From NCBI GenBank assembly GCA_044227665.1, contig JBGAWK010000099.1, forward strand, positions 1 to 5,160: a DNA stretch of 5,160 nt, in the 5' to 3' direction. A model generated the notes under the pieces. That model was not told where the DNA came from, did no database searches, and saw nothing but the letters and a program-made list of their open reading frames with translations. The position numbers and the translations under genes were made by a program. The stretch's first letter is position 1. Every line of letters starts with the position of its first letter. This document shows positions 1 to 5,160 of the stretch, one piece after another. This DNA is from JBGAWK01 sp044227665 (GTDB lineage Bacteria > Bacteroidota > Bacteroidia > Chitinophagales > JADIYW01).

Positions 1-514
1 CTGTATAGTATTTTATTAGTTTAAGAACTTTATCACCATCACCAAAAAAGAGTGTATCGAATTGAATTGCACCCTTCACAAGTCTTTTTTTACCCAAGGT
101 GATAATAATAACTCGTACAGCAGTCAGTAGAAAAAAGTTTACTCCAAATAATATTATCAACGATTTATAATAATCTGTATAGGTATATATTTTGTCATCT
201 AGGAGTAAGACAAAGAATAAAAACAATGTACCTAAAAGTGTGGTAAGGAAAGTACTCTTTATAGTTTTCAACCTTGACTTCTTATACAGATCATAATACT
301 CCCCAAAAAATGCAGAAATCAGCACCCAAAATATTCCTACTAAAACGCTACCTATGACAAAATTCTTATCCTTTGCAATCTCAGTAAATGTTAGTTGCTG
401 ATATTCAATAAATAATTTTCTGATATAGAAAAAAAAAGACCATGCCGCAACCGCCGTTACGAAGTCCGTAAGTAACATGAGGATTCGTCCTTTGCTTCTA
501 TAGGTGGATTTCAC
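1..514 (-). CDS. Polyprenyl glycosylphosphotransferase (membrane sugar transferase), N-terminal part, cut by window edge
   Basis: A minus-strand frame is open from a GTG at 514 to the window edge, giving 171 codons with no stop. It shows a basic N-terminus, then hydrophobic segments at about residues 11-31, 52-70, 88-105 and 118-140. Between them lies the family-typical stretch GEYYDLYKKSRLK (71-83), and LLLDDKIYTYTDYY follows TM3. After TM4 a soluble segment begins with TLFFGDGDKVLKL (154-166), resembling the Rossmann-like domain start of WcaJ/EpsE-type enzymes. Such enzymes move a sugar-1-phosphate from a nucleotide sugar to undecaprenyl phosphate in the inner membrane, starting exopolysaccharide, capsule or O-antigen units. 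The catalytic C-terminal transferase domain would lie outside the window and is not seen. The start is uncertain: GTG 514 keeps the basic residues normally found before TM1, while ATG 478 falls inside TM1 but has AAAGGA upstream. It begins 9 bases after the oxidoreductase stop, so co-transcription is likely. Confidence 0.8.
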   Translation of the reverse strand, partial: MKSTYRSKGRILMLLTDFVTAVAAWSFFFYIRKLFIEYQQLTFTEIAKDKNFVIGSVLVGIFWVLISAFFGEYYDLYKKSRLKTIKSTFLTTLLGTLFLFFVLLLDDKIYTYTDYYKSLIILFGVNFFLLTAVRVIIITLGKKRLVKGAIQFDTLFFGDGDKVLKLIKYYT

Positions 515-523
515 AGCACAAAA

Positions 524-1489
524 CTAATGAAAATAGCCATTTTTTTGGATTTTATCAATGATTCTTTGAGCCACATCCATTGTTTTCAGTCCCGATTCTA
601 TACTTACGGCCACTGATTTTCCATGTATTATGCTGTCAGCAAAAGCCTGCCATTCCATCTTTATAGCATCATATTCTTCTATGGCAAGATTTTCCTGATG
701 AATATATTTTATGTCGTCATGAAGGTATATAGGCATACCATGTTCTTCTTCTGTAAGATGCACCAAACTAGTCTCATGATTGAGAAAATCCATAGATATA
801 TAAGCATTTTTTTGGAAGAGACGGATTTTACGCAACTTTTGCATAGATATTCTACTTGCCGTAATATTGGCGACACAACCATTGTCGAATTCTATACGAG
901 CATTAGCGATGTCAGGAACTTTAGAAATCACGGCTACACCATTTGCAGACACATTTTTTATGTTGTTTTTCACCAATTGCAGCACAATATCAATATCGTG
1001 TATCATCAGGTCTAAGACTACAGAGACATCGGTACCTCTGGCATCATAGGGTGCCAATCTGTGACACTCTATAAACATTGGATTCAGTATGATTTCTTTT
1101 ACACTTTTCAGTACTGGATTAAATCTTTCGATATGACCTATCTGTACTATTACATTTGCTTCATGGGCCAATGCATATAGCATTTCCGCTTCTGTAAGAG
1201 ATTCTGTAAAGGGTTTTTCAATAAATAGGTGCTTCCCCGCCATCAATACTTTTCTAGCATATTCTACATGGGTATCAGCAGGCGTACATACGGCTATAGC
1301 ATCACATTGTTCTATTAATGTATCTGCATCATGAAACGAAGGGATATCAAATACCTCTAGGGCTTTATCCATCCGATGTATGTCTATATCATAAGTGCCT
1401 ACGATATTATATTCCCTCATGTGATATAGGCGTTCAGCATGTTGAATACCTATGCGACCTACACCTATTATGCCTATTTTTATTGTCAT
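524..1489 (-). CDS. Gfo/Idh/MocA family NAD(P)-dependent sugar oxidoreductase
   Basis: This is a complete 321-residue protein, a normal length for the family. The N-terminal Rossmann fold carries G9-x-G11-xx-G14 directly after the first beta strand. EKP at 91-93 contains the family's catalytic/nicotinamide-site lysine. GHIERFNP at 118-125 and D160-xxx-H164-D165 in the C-terminal alpha/beta domain match the substrate-side motifs. The RLAPYDARGTDVSVVLDLMIHD block (144-165) resembles the subgroup that oxidises UDP-linked N-acetyl sugars, such as UDP-GlcNAc 3-dehydrogenases (GnnA type). The exact substrate is inference, and no partner aminotransferase is visible here. The start is fixed because the Rossmann strand begins at residue 3. 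It sits 9 bases upstream of the sugar transferase, which supports a role in surface polysaccharide or lipid A-type sugar synthesis in the cytoplasm. A strong promoter match lies just upstream and predicts a near-leaderless mRNA. Confidence 0.9.
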   Translation of the reverse strand: MTIKIGIIGVGRIGIQHAERLYHMREYNIVGTYDIDIHRMDKALEVFDIPSFHDADTLIEQCDAIAVCTPADTHVEYARKVLMAGKHLFIEKPFTESLTEAEMLYALAHEANVIVQIGHIERFNPVLKSVKEIILNPMFIECHRLAPYDARGTDVSVVLDLMIHDIDIVLQLVKNNIKNVSANGVAVISKVPDIANARIEFDNGCVANITASRISMQKLRKIRLFQKNAYISMDFLNHETSLVHLTEEEHGMPIYLHDDIKYIHQENLAIEEYDAIKMEWQAFADSIIHGKSVAVSIESGLKTMDVAQRIIDKIQKNGYFH

Positions 1490-1499
1490 AATCCGATGG

Positions 1500-1531
1500 C
1501 AAATGTACTTTCATCTTTGTAGGTACACAAA
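1500..1531 (-). promoter_or_regulatory. Bacteroidota-type promoter for the Gfo/Idh/MocA gene
   Basis: On the minus strand TTTG (1531-1528) is followed by a 20-base spacer and TACATTTG (1507-1500). This is a full match to the TTTG / TAnnTTTG -33/-7 consensus of Bacteroidota primary sigma factor. Only ten bases separate the -7 box from the ATG at 1489. Transcription would therefore start within a few bases of the start codon. Confidence 0.65.
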
Positions 1532-1576
1532 GGGCATTTATCAATGTATGTGGAAATAGTAATAATGGGTAAAAAG

Positions 1577-1732
1577 CTGTGAGAGAAGGATTCGAACCTC
1601 CACGGAGAGATTAGGTTAGGCACAAAAAGTTGGTGGTCAACCCCTGCCCACTAAAGGGCTCTATGCGGACTTTGTTTCTGATTCTCCACCCCCGAGACAA
1701 GAGGGCATGGCTGCCAATTTCAACACCTCACA
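1577..1732 (-). tRNA. Atypical class II tRNA-like RNA, anticodon GUC, giant variable arm
   Basis: Read on the minus strand, TGTGAGG (1732-1726) pairs with TCTCACA (1584-1578) as a 7-bp acceptor stem with one G-U pair. G at 1577 is the discriminator (G73). T8 is present, and the D-loop AAATTGGCAG (1720-1711) supplies A14, A15, G18 and G19 and resembles tRNA-Leu. The anticodon stem CCCTC (1705-1701)/GGGGG (1693-1689) encloses a 7-base loop with U33, anticodon GUC (1698-1696) and C38. The T-arm GGAGG-TTCGAAT-CCTTC (1601-1585) is canonical, and A15-U48 is possible. The variable arm has a 5-bp stem GGAGA/TCTCC closed by a 74-nt loop. CCA is not encoded. Five Ts (1575-1571) follow and could aid termination. 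Odd points are U37 instead of a purine, a U10-U25 mismatch and the total of 156 nt. Anticodon, C38 and G73 fit AspRS; the long arm plus G73 would also fit SerRS; absence of A73 argues against LeuRS. A degenerate tRNA or a non-translational tRNA-like RNA is possible. Confidence 0.6.
1609..1682 (-). other. 74-nt structured loop inserted in the variable arm of the tRNA-like RNA
   Basis: This segment lies inside the 5-bp variable-arm stem, where ordinary class II tRNAs have only a few loop bases. It contains potential helices of its own. ACAAAGT (1675-1669) can pair with ACTTTTTGT (1630-1622) with two bulged Ts. GCCC (1659-1656) pairs with GGGC (1649-1646) over a six-base loop. GTTG (1641-1638) pairs with CAAC (1632-1629), partly competing with the first helix. 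I recognise no known intron class; it is far too small for a complete group I or II intron. Confidence 0.45.
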
Positions 1733-1774
1733 GTATAAATAAGAACTATTAGTTTTAGATGTATTACAACGGAA

Positions 1775-1782
1775 CAAATTTA
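1775..1782 (-). promoter_or_regulatory. Possible -7 box upstream of the tRNA-like RNA
   Basis: TAAATTTG on the minus strand matches TAnnTTTG. It would start transcription about 36 bases before the acceptor stem, leaving a leader that RNase P could remove. No TTTG is found at the usual -33 spacing, so the call is weak. Confidence 0.3.
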
Positions 1783-1918
1783 CAATAAAACACCGCAATT
1801 ACTACCTATTTAATAAGTATTTAATATATATTTTTAACAATACGCAAAAAAATACGTAAAAATTAATAATATTACAATACAGAACAGAATTTATTCATTA
1901 GAATAGTAATTCACACAA

Positions 1919-1956
1919 ATAAAAAGGCATCCTAAATTATCAGGATGCCTTTTTAT
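1919..1956 (-). terminator. Rho-independent terminator of rplU-rpmA
   Basis: AAAAAGGCATCCT (1921-1933) and AGGATGCCTTTTT (1942-1954) are exact reverse complements around an 8-base loop. One A-T pair on either side of this extends the stem to 15 bp. It begins 11 bases beyond the rpmA stop codon. T-runs on both strands mean it could work bidirectionally, but only the minus-strand operon ends here. It also separates ribosomal protein transcription from the tRNA-like RNA. Confidence 0.9.
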
Positions 1957-1967
1957 GAATTTATTTT

Positions 1968-2225
1968 TTATGCTTCAGCTACTACAGAAACAAAGGTTTT
2001 GTCGTCTTTGCCTTTAGAAAACAACACTTTGCCATCCGATAAAGCAAACAAAGTATGGTCTCTACCTATACCTACATTTACGCCAGCATGATATCTTGTG
2101 CCTCTTTGTCTTACAATAATATTTCCAGCTATACATGCCTGACCTCCAAATAATTTCACGCCTAAACGTTTGCTTTCGGATTCACGACCGTTCTTGGAAC
2201 TACCTACGCCTTTCTTGTGTGCCAT
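1968..2225 (-). CDS. rpmA: Large ribosomal subunit protein bL27
   Basis: This 85-residue protein is the usual length for bL27. It begins MAHKKGVGSSKNGRESESKRLG, the diagnostic N-terminus that reaches towards the peptidyl transferase centre of the 50S subunit. It continues with VRQRGTRYHAGVNVGIGRDHTLFAL (38-62), the conserved core. There is no Firmicutes-type N-terminal extension before MAHKKG, so no processing by a bL27 protease is expected. It follows rplU after an 11-base gap and ends just before a strong hairpin terminator, making it the last gene of the operon. No Shine-Dalgarno site is evident, as usual in Bacteroidota. Identification is secure. Confidence 0.98.
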   Translation of the reverse strand: MAHKKGVGSSKNGRESESKRLGVKLFGGQACIAGNIIVRQRGTRYHAGVNVGIGRDHTLFALSDGKVLFSKGKDDKTFVSVVAEA

Positions 2226-2236
2226 GGTTAATAATT

Positions 2237-2545
2237 TTAAGCTATAGAATCAATTTTTATTTGTGTAAGGCTTTGTCTAAAGCCATTTTTTACCTTGTAA
2301 CCTTTTCTTCTTTTCTTCTTAAAAACGATTACTTTGTCACCTTTTAAATGCTTGGTGATAGTTGCCGTAACAGCAGCACCGCCCAATGTAGGTGTTCCTA
2401 CATTTACTACGCCACCATTATCTGTTAATAATACTTTATCGAAAGACACTTTATCTCCCTCGCTACCATTCAGGCGATTTACAAATATTTGCTGTCCCGG
2501 CTGAACCTTGAACTGAAAACCACCTATTTCTACTATTGCATACAT
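2237..2545 (-). CDS. rplU: Large ribosomal subunit protein bL21
   Basis: This is a 102-residue protein starting MYAIVEIGGFQFKVQPGQQIFV, the typical bL21 N-terminus. The KKKRRKGYKVKNGFRQSLTQIKI block (about 76-98) is the rRNA-binding C-terminal signature. bL21 binds 23S rRNA in the 50S subunit. The frame is open two codons further, to a TTG at 2551, but ATG 2545 gives the conserved family start and is preferred. It is first in the rplU-rpmA operon, the near-universal bacterial pairing. A -7 box lies 23 bases upstream. Confidence 0.97.
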   Translation of the reverse strand: MYAIVEIGGFQFKVQPGQQIFVNRLNGSEGDKVSFDKVLLTDNGGVVNVGTPTLGGAAVTATITKHLKGDKVIVFKKKRRKGYKVKNGFRQSLTQIKIDSIA

Positions 2546-2568
2546 ATACAATCAAAATTTTGAGTGTG

Positions 2569-2576
2569 CAAAGATA
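2569..2576 (-). promoter_or_regulatory. -7 promoter box of rplU-rpmA
   Basis: TATCTTTG on the minus strand matches the Bacteroidota TAnnTTTG -7 element. It would give an mRNA leader of roughly 15-20 bases before the rplU ATG. No good TTTG is present at -33, where only an AT-rich sequence is seen, so recognition may rely mostly on the -7 box. Confidence 0.5.
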
Positions 2577-2809
2577 GTAATTCATATTTATAATCATGCG
2601 TTTTTTTTCTATTGTTTAAAAGTTAAGTTTCCATTGTGGATAGCCCTAATTCCAATTGCCTATAATAAAATCCTACTTTGAGATAGATACTAAGAAACTT
2701 CTACCAAAAAGTATGCTATTAAAATTACTAATTGGGCTATACCACTAAGCAGCATTTCTTCTTCATGTACGATATTTATCCCAAAAAATAAAAATTCCCT
2801 TCCCAAATT

Positions 2810-2827
2810 TACAATGCATGCATTGTA
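2810..2827. promoter_or_regulatory. 18-bp perfect palindrome, candidate operator upstream of fadJ
   Basis: TACAATGCATGCATTGTA reads identically on both strands with no central spacer. It lies about 33 bases upstream of the putative fadJ -33 element and about 240 bases from the rplU promoter. Regulation of fadJ is therefore the more likely role. Dimeric regulators such as the TetR family, which often control beta-oxidation genes, bind sites of this kind. The regulator is not identifiable from this window. Confidence 0.5.
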
Positions 2828-2859
2828 TTGTCAAGTTTTCATTAAATCAAATTTCCGTA

Positions 2860-2891
2860 GTTGTAGGCTATGGTAATGTGCTATACATTCG
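2860..2891 (+). promoter_or_regulatory. Candidate fadJ promoter
   Basis: GTTG (2860-2863), a 20-base spacer and TACATTCG (2884-2891) resemble TTTG / TAnnTTTG with one mismatch in each box. The start of transcription would fall about 10-15 bases before the fadJ ATG. This is the best match I see upstream of the gene, but it is imperfect. Confidence 0.4.
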
Positions 2892-2909
2892 TATAAAAAT
2901 GTTTACGTC

Positions 2910-5108
2910 ATGTCAAAATTGAATAAAAGTGACTATCTGAGTATCGAAAAGCATGATAATGGTATATGTACGATATGGATGGATCAGAAGAAAGAAAAAA
3001 TCAATAAAGTAGGTACTGATTTGATTGCTTTATTTGAGGAAGTTTTCAGTGAATTGGATCAGGATTCTAATATCAAAGCTTATGTATTAGCCAGCAAGAA
3101 GAAAGATTTTATCGCCGGAGCAGATATAGAGATGTTCCAAAAAGTAAAGCAAAAAGGTGATTTTGAACCTCTTACCCGAAAGGGACACCGCATATTACAG
3201 CAAGTTGCAGACTCCAAGAGGCCTATCATAGCTGCTATCCACGGCAACTGCTTGGGTGCAGGATTGGAGATAGCACTGGCATGTCATGCTCGTATCGCCA
3301 GCAACGATAAGTCCACGAAGATGGCTTTGCCTGAGATAAAGTTAGGCTTGCTCCCCGGTGGTGGTGGCACCCAGCGACTGCCGAGATTGGTAGGCTTGCA
3401 GGCAGCATTGGACATGATGCTCACGGGCAAAAATATATTTGCCTATCCCGCCTTGAAGATGGGACTCGTGGACAAGGTAGTACACCCTGCGGCCCTACAT
3501 GCAGCAGCCATGAAACTTGCCTTAGAGGTTGTAAAAAATCCTATCCCTCGCAATACAAGAAAGGCTATAAATACAGACACCCTTAAAGCAGGCATTCCAG
3601 CATTGCAAGGTAAGCTGATGGCTATTGCTTTGGAAGCACCCCTATTGAACAAGATAGTATTCGATCAGGCTCGCAAGATGGTAGATAAGCAAACGCATGG
3701 CTGCTATCCTGCGCCTTACAAGATTATAGAGTGTGTAGAAACAGGATGGAATCAAGGTGAAAAAGCAGGCTATGATGCAGAAGCCATAAAATTTGAGGAA
3801 CTCATACTCACGTCAGTATCACGTCAACTTATCAATATTTTCTTTGCCATGACGGAGAAGAAGAAGAATCCTTATGGGCAAGAGAAGGTGAGGAAAATTG
3901 ATAGGATGGCCATGTTGGGTGCCGGATTCATGGGTGCTGGTATTGCGGAAGTCAGCATGGACGATGCAATACGTGTCACGCTGAAAGATATCAATCAGGA
4001 TATGTTGGGCAGTGCATACAAGACTATATACAACGACTACAATAAAAAGGTGAAGAAAAAAGCACTTACACCTGTAGAGTTGGAAGAGAAAATGTCGCTA
4101 CTAAGTGGTACGATCAATTACGAAGACATCAGCAATGTGGACATGGTGATAGAAGCGGTTTTTGAAGATCTGAAACTCAAGCAAAGAGTATTGCAAGACA
4201 CAGAAGCCGTAACTCGTAAAGATTGTATCTTCGCTTCCAATACTTCTGCCTTACCTATAGGAGATATAGCTAAGGCTTCTAAGCGTCCTGAAACAGTAAT
4301 AGGTATGCACTACTTTTCTCCAGTTCCTAAGATGCCGCTTTTGGAAATCATCAAGACTGACAAGACTGCTGACTGGGTGGTGGCTACTGCTTATGATGTA
4401 GGTGTACGTCAAGGGAAGACCTGTATTGTCGTAAACGATGGCCCTGGCTTCTATACTACGCGCATCTTAGCTCCATTAATGAATGAAGCCCAATTACTTC
4501 TAGATGAAGGTGGAGATATCTTGCAGATTGACAAAGAAATGAATAAGTTTGGCTTTCCGGTAGGCCCTATCACTTTGGCAGATGAAGTAGGCATAGATGT
4601 AGGTGCACATATTATGAGCGGCGAACTTATGCAAGAGATGCTGGCACAAAGACCTACCTTCAAAGTGAGTAAGACCCTCCTAGAAATATCCCAAGCAGGG
4701 TATAAAGGCAGAAAGAACAAGAAAGGCTTCTACAAATATGACGACAAAGGCAAGAAAGTACATGGACAGGTGGACAGTCAGATTTATGGCTACTATGGTG
4801 GCACTACCCGAAAAAAGATGGTAGCCGAGGATATACACATGCGTTGCGCTATGGCGATGGTCAATGAGGCGGTACTCTGCCTGCAAGAAGGCATTGTCAG
4901 TAGTCCCTTGGATGGAGATATAGGCGCAGTATTTGGGCTAGGCTTCCCTCCTTTCCGTGGTGGTCCTTTCCGATATATAGATTCAATAGGTGCTGACAAA
5001 GCGGTAGCTATTCTAAACGACCTGAAAGACAAACACGGCGACAGATTTGAAGCGGCAGCACTTTTAGTAGAATATGCTAAAAGCGGCAAGAAATTTTATA
5101 CAGCATAA
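2910..5108 (+). CDS. fadJ: Fatty acid oxidation multienzyme FadJ: enoyl-CoA hydratase / 3-hydroxyacyl-CoA dehydrogenase
   Basis: This 732-residue protein is full length for the FadB/FadJ alpha subunit and collinear with E. coli FadJ. The crotonase domain (about 10-200) carries the oxyanion-hole segment AGADI (69-73), HGNCLGAGLE with catalytic E120, and LPE with catalytic E142 before the GLLPGGGGTQRLPRLVG signature. A linker leads to the NAD-binding domain with G337-x-G339-xx-G342. The SNTS motif (443-446), H467 in HYFSP and E479 twelve residues later form the dehydrogenase catalytic set. NDGPGFYTTRIL (509-520) opens the C-terminal dehydrogenase domain, which is duplicated to about 725, with GAVFGLGFPPFRGGPFRYID (672-691) typical of FadJ. 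It hydrates 2-trans-enoyl-CoA and oxidises (S)-3-hydroxyacyl-CoA with NAD in the cytoplasm, normally with a FadI/FadA thiolase. No thiolase is visible in the 52 bases downstream. It is transcribed divergently from rplU, and a palindrome upstream suggests regulation. Confidence 0.95.
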   Translation: MSKLNKSDYLSIEKHDNGICTIWMDQKKEKINKVGTDLIALFEEVFSELDQDSNIKAYVLASKKKDFIAGADIEMFQKVKQKGDFEPLTRKGHRILQQVADSKRPIIAAIHGNCLGAGLEIALACHARIASNDKSTKMALPEIKLGLLPGGGGTQRLPRLVGLQAALDMMLTGKNIFAYPALKMGLVDKVVHPAALHAAAMKLALEVVKNPIPRNTRKAINTDTLKAGIPALQGKLMAIALEAPLLNKIVFDQARKMVDKQTHGCYPAPYKIIECVETGWNQGEKAGYDAEAIKFEELILTSVSRQLINIFFAMTEKKKNPYGQEKVRKIDRMAMLGAGFMGAGIAEVSMDDAIRVTLKDINQDMLGSAYKTIYNDYNKKVKKKALTPVELEEKMSLLSGTINYEDISNVDMVIEAVFEDLKLKQRVLQDTEAVTRKDCIFASNTSALPIGDIAKASKRPETVIGMHYFSPVPKMPLLEIIKTDKTADWVVATAYDVGVRQGKTCIVVNDGPGFYTTRILAPLMNEAQLLLDEGGDILQIDKEMNKFGFPVGPITLADEVGIDVGAHIMSGELMQEMLAQRPTFKVSKTLLEISQAGYKGRKNKKGFYKYDDKGKKVHGQVDSQIYGYYGGTTRKKMVAEDIHMRCAMAMVNEAVLCLQEGIVSSPLDGDIGAVFGLGFPPFRGGPFRYIDSIGADKAVAILNDLKDKHGDRFEAAALLVEYAKSGKKFYTA

Positions 5109-5160
5109 GTAGAATCTACTAATTACATAGGCATAATATTTCTTTTCTTTTCGGGGAGCA

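Larger units (their letters stand above)
1490..1967. other. Intergenic region without protein gene: tRNA-like RNA, promoters, terminator
   Basis: No protein-coding frame is convincing in these 478 bases. From left to right it holds the gfo promoter (1500-1531), the tRNA-like RNA (1577-1732) and a possible -7 box for that RNA (1775-1782). A very AT-rich stretch (about 1783-1918) follows, in which I see no gene and only a loose direct repeat of TACGYAAAAA near 1841-1861. The last element is the rpmA terminator hairpin (1919-1956). Confidence 0.7.
2546..2909. other. Divergent intergenic region between rplU and fadJ
   Basis: No coding frame is supported in these 364 bases. The region holds the rplU -7 box (2569-2576), the 18-bp palindrome (2810-2827) and a candidate fadJ promoter (2860-2891). 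Two loose, interleaved inverted repeats lie in the middle: AAGTTTC 2625-2631 with GAAACTT 2694-2700, and TAGCCCTAATT 2641-2651 with AATTGGGCTA 2730-2739. Their significance is unclear. The rest is AT-rich and shows nothing recognisable. Confidence 0.6.

Noticed and set aside
623..1049. Plus-strand open frames opposite the oxidoreductase
   Set aside because: They are antisense shadows of a confident gene, lack family features and have no plausible promoter.
1609..1682. Group I or group II intron in the tRNA
   Set aside because: Seventy-four bases is far too short, and the position is the variable arm. Known bacterial tRNA group I introns interrupt the anticodon loop.
1577..1732. tmRNA (ssrA) as the identity of the tRNA-like RNA
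   Set aside because: It has a complete anticodon arm, which tmRNA lacks. It is less than half the usual tmRNA length, and the one short frame (ATG at 1708, 15 codons) does not end in a proteolysis tag such as a YALAA-like sequence.
2135..2347. Plus-strand open frame across rpmA and rplU
   Set aside because: It overlaps both ribosomal protein genes and their junction in antisense; its composition is that of a chance frame.
2546..2551. TTG at 2551 as the rplU start
   Set aside because: It only adds two residues before the conserved MYAIVEI start encoded from ATG 2545.
3443..5089. Four minus-strand open frames inside fadJ
   Set aside because: All lie opposite the conserved multienzyme gene and show no recognisable domain.
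5108..5120. Terminator after fadJ
   Set aside because: AGTAG-AAT-CTACT is only a 5-bp hairpin and has no T-run directly after it, so it is too weak to call. The 52 bases after fadJ show no other feature.

Overview
The window most likely comes from the chromosome of a Bacteroidota species. The base composition is AT-rich and the genes lack clear Shine-Dalgarno sites. Several starts are preceded by TAnnTTTG-type -7 boxes, the promoter class used by this phylum's primary sigma factor. The coded proteins (FadJ-type multienzyme, bL27, bL21, Gfo/Idh/MocA oxidoreductase, membrane sugar transferase) also read like Bacteroidota versions. A finer placement cannot be supported from this sequence.

Layout. 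1-514 (minus): N-terminal 171 codons of a polyprenyl glycosylphosphotransferase (membrane sugar transferase), cut by the window edge. 524-1489 (minus): a Gfo/Idh/MocA NAD(P)-dependent sugar oxidoreductase, only 9 bases upstream of the transferase, so the two look like one transcription unit for surface polysaccharide or nucleotide-sugar metabolism. Its promoter, an unusually clean TTTG-N20-TAnnTTTG, lies so close to the ATG that the mRNA should be nearly leaderless. 1577-1732 (minus): a previously unexpected tRNA-like RNA of about 156 nt. It has a complete acceptor stem, T-arm, anticodon arm (anticodon GUC) and conserved tertiary-contact bases, plus a class II variable arm carrying a 74-nt structured loop. 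1919-1956: a strong hairpin terminator. 1968-2225 and 2237-2545 (minus): rpmA and rplU, the standard bL21-bL27 ribosomal protein operon. 2546-2909: a divergent intergenic region holding the rplU -7 box, an 18-bp perfect palindrome and a candidate promoter for the next gene. 2910-5108 (plus): fadJ, the full-length enoyl-CoA hydratase/3-hydroxyacyl-CoA dehydrogenase of fatty acid beta-oxidation.

The three protein modules (surface sugar synthesis, ribosome assembly, fatty acid degradation) are ordinary and show no functional link. The unusual element is the tRNA-like gene between gfo and rpmA. Its fold is class II, its D-loop resembles tRNA-Leu, its anticodon, C38 and G73 match aspartate identity, and its variable arm is far longer than in normal tRNAs. 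The second point worth attention is the 18-bp palindrome upstream of fadJ, a likely regulator site.
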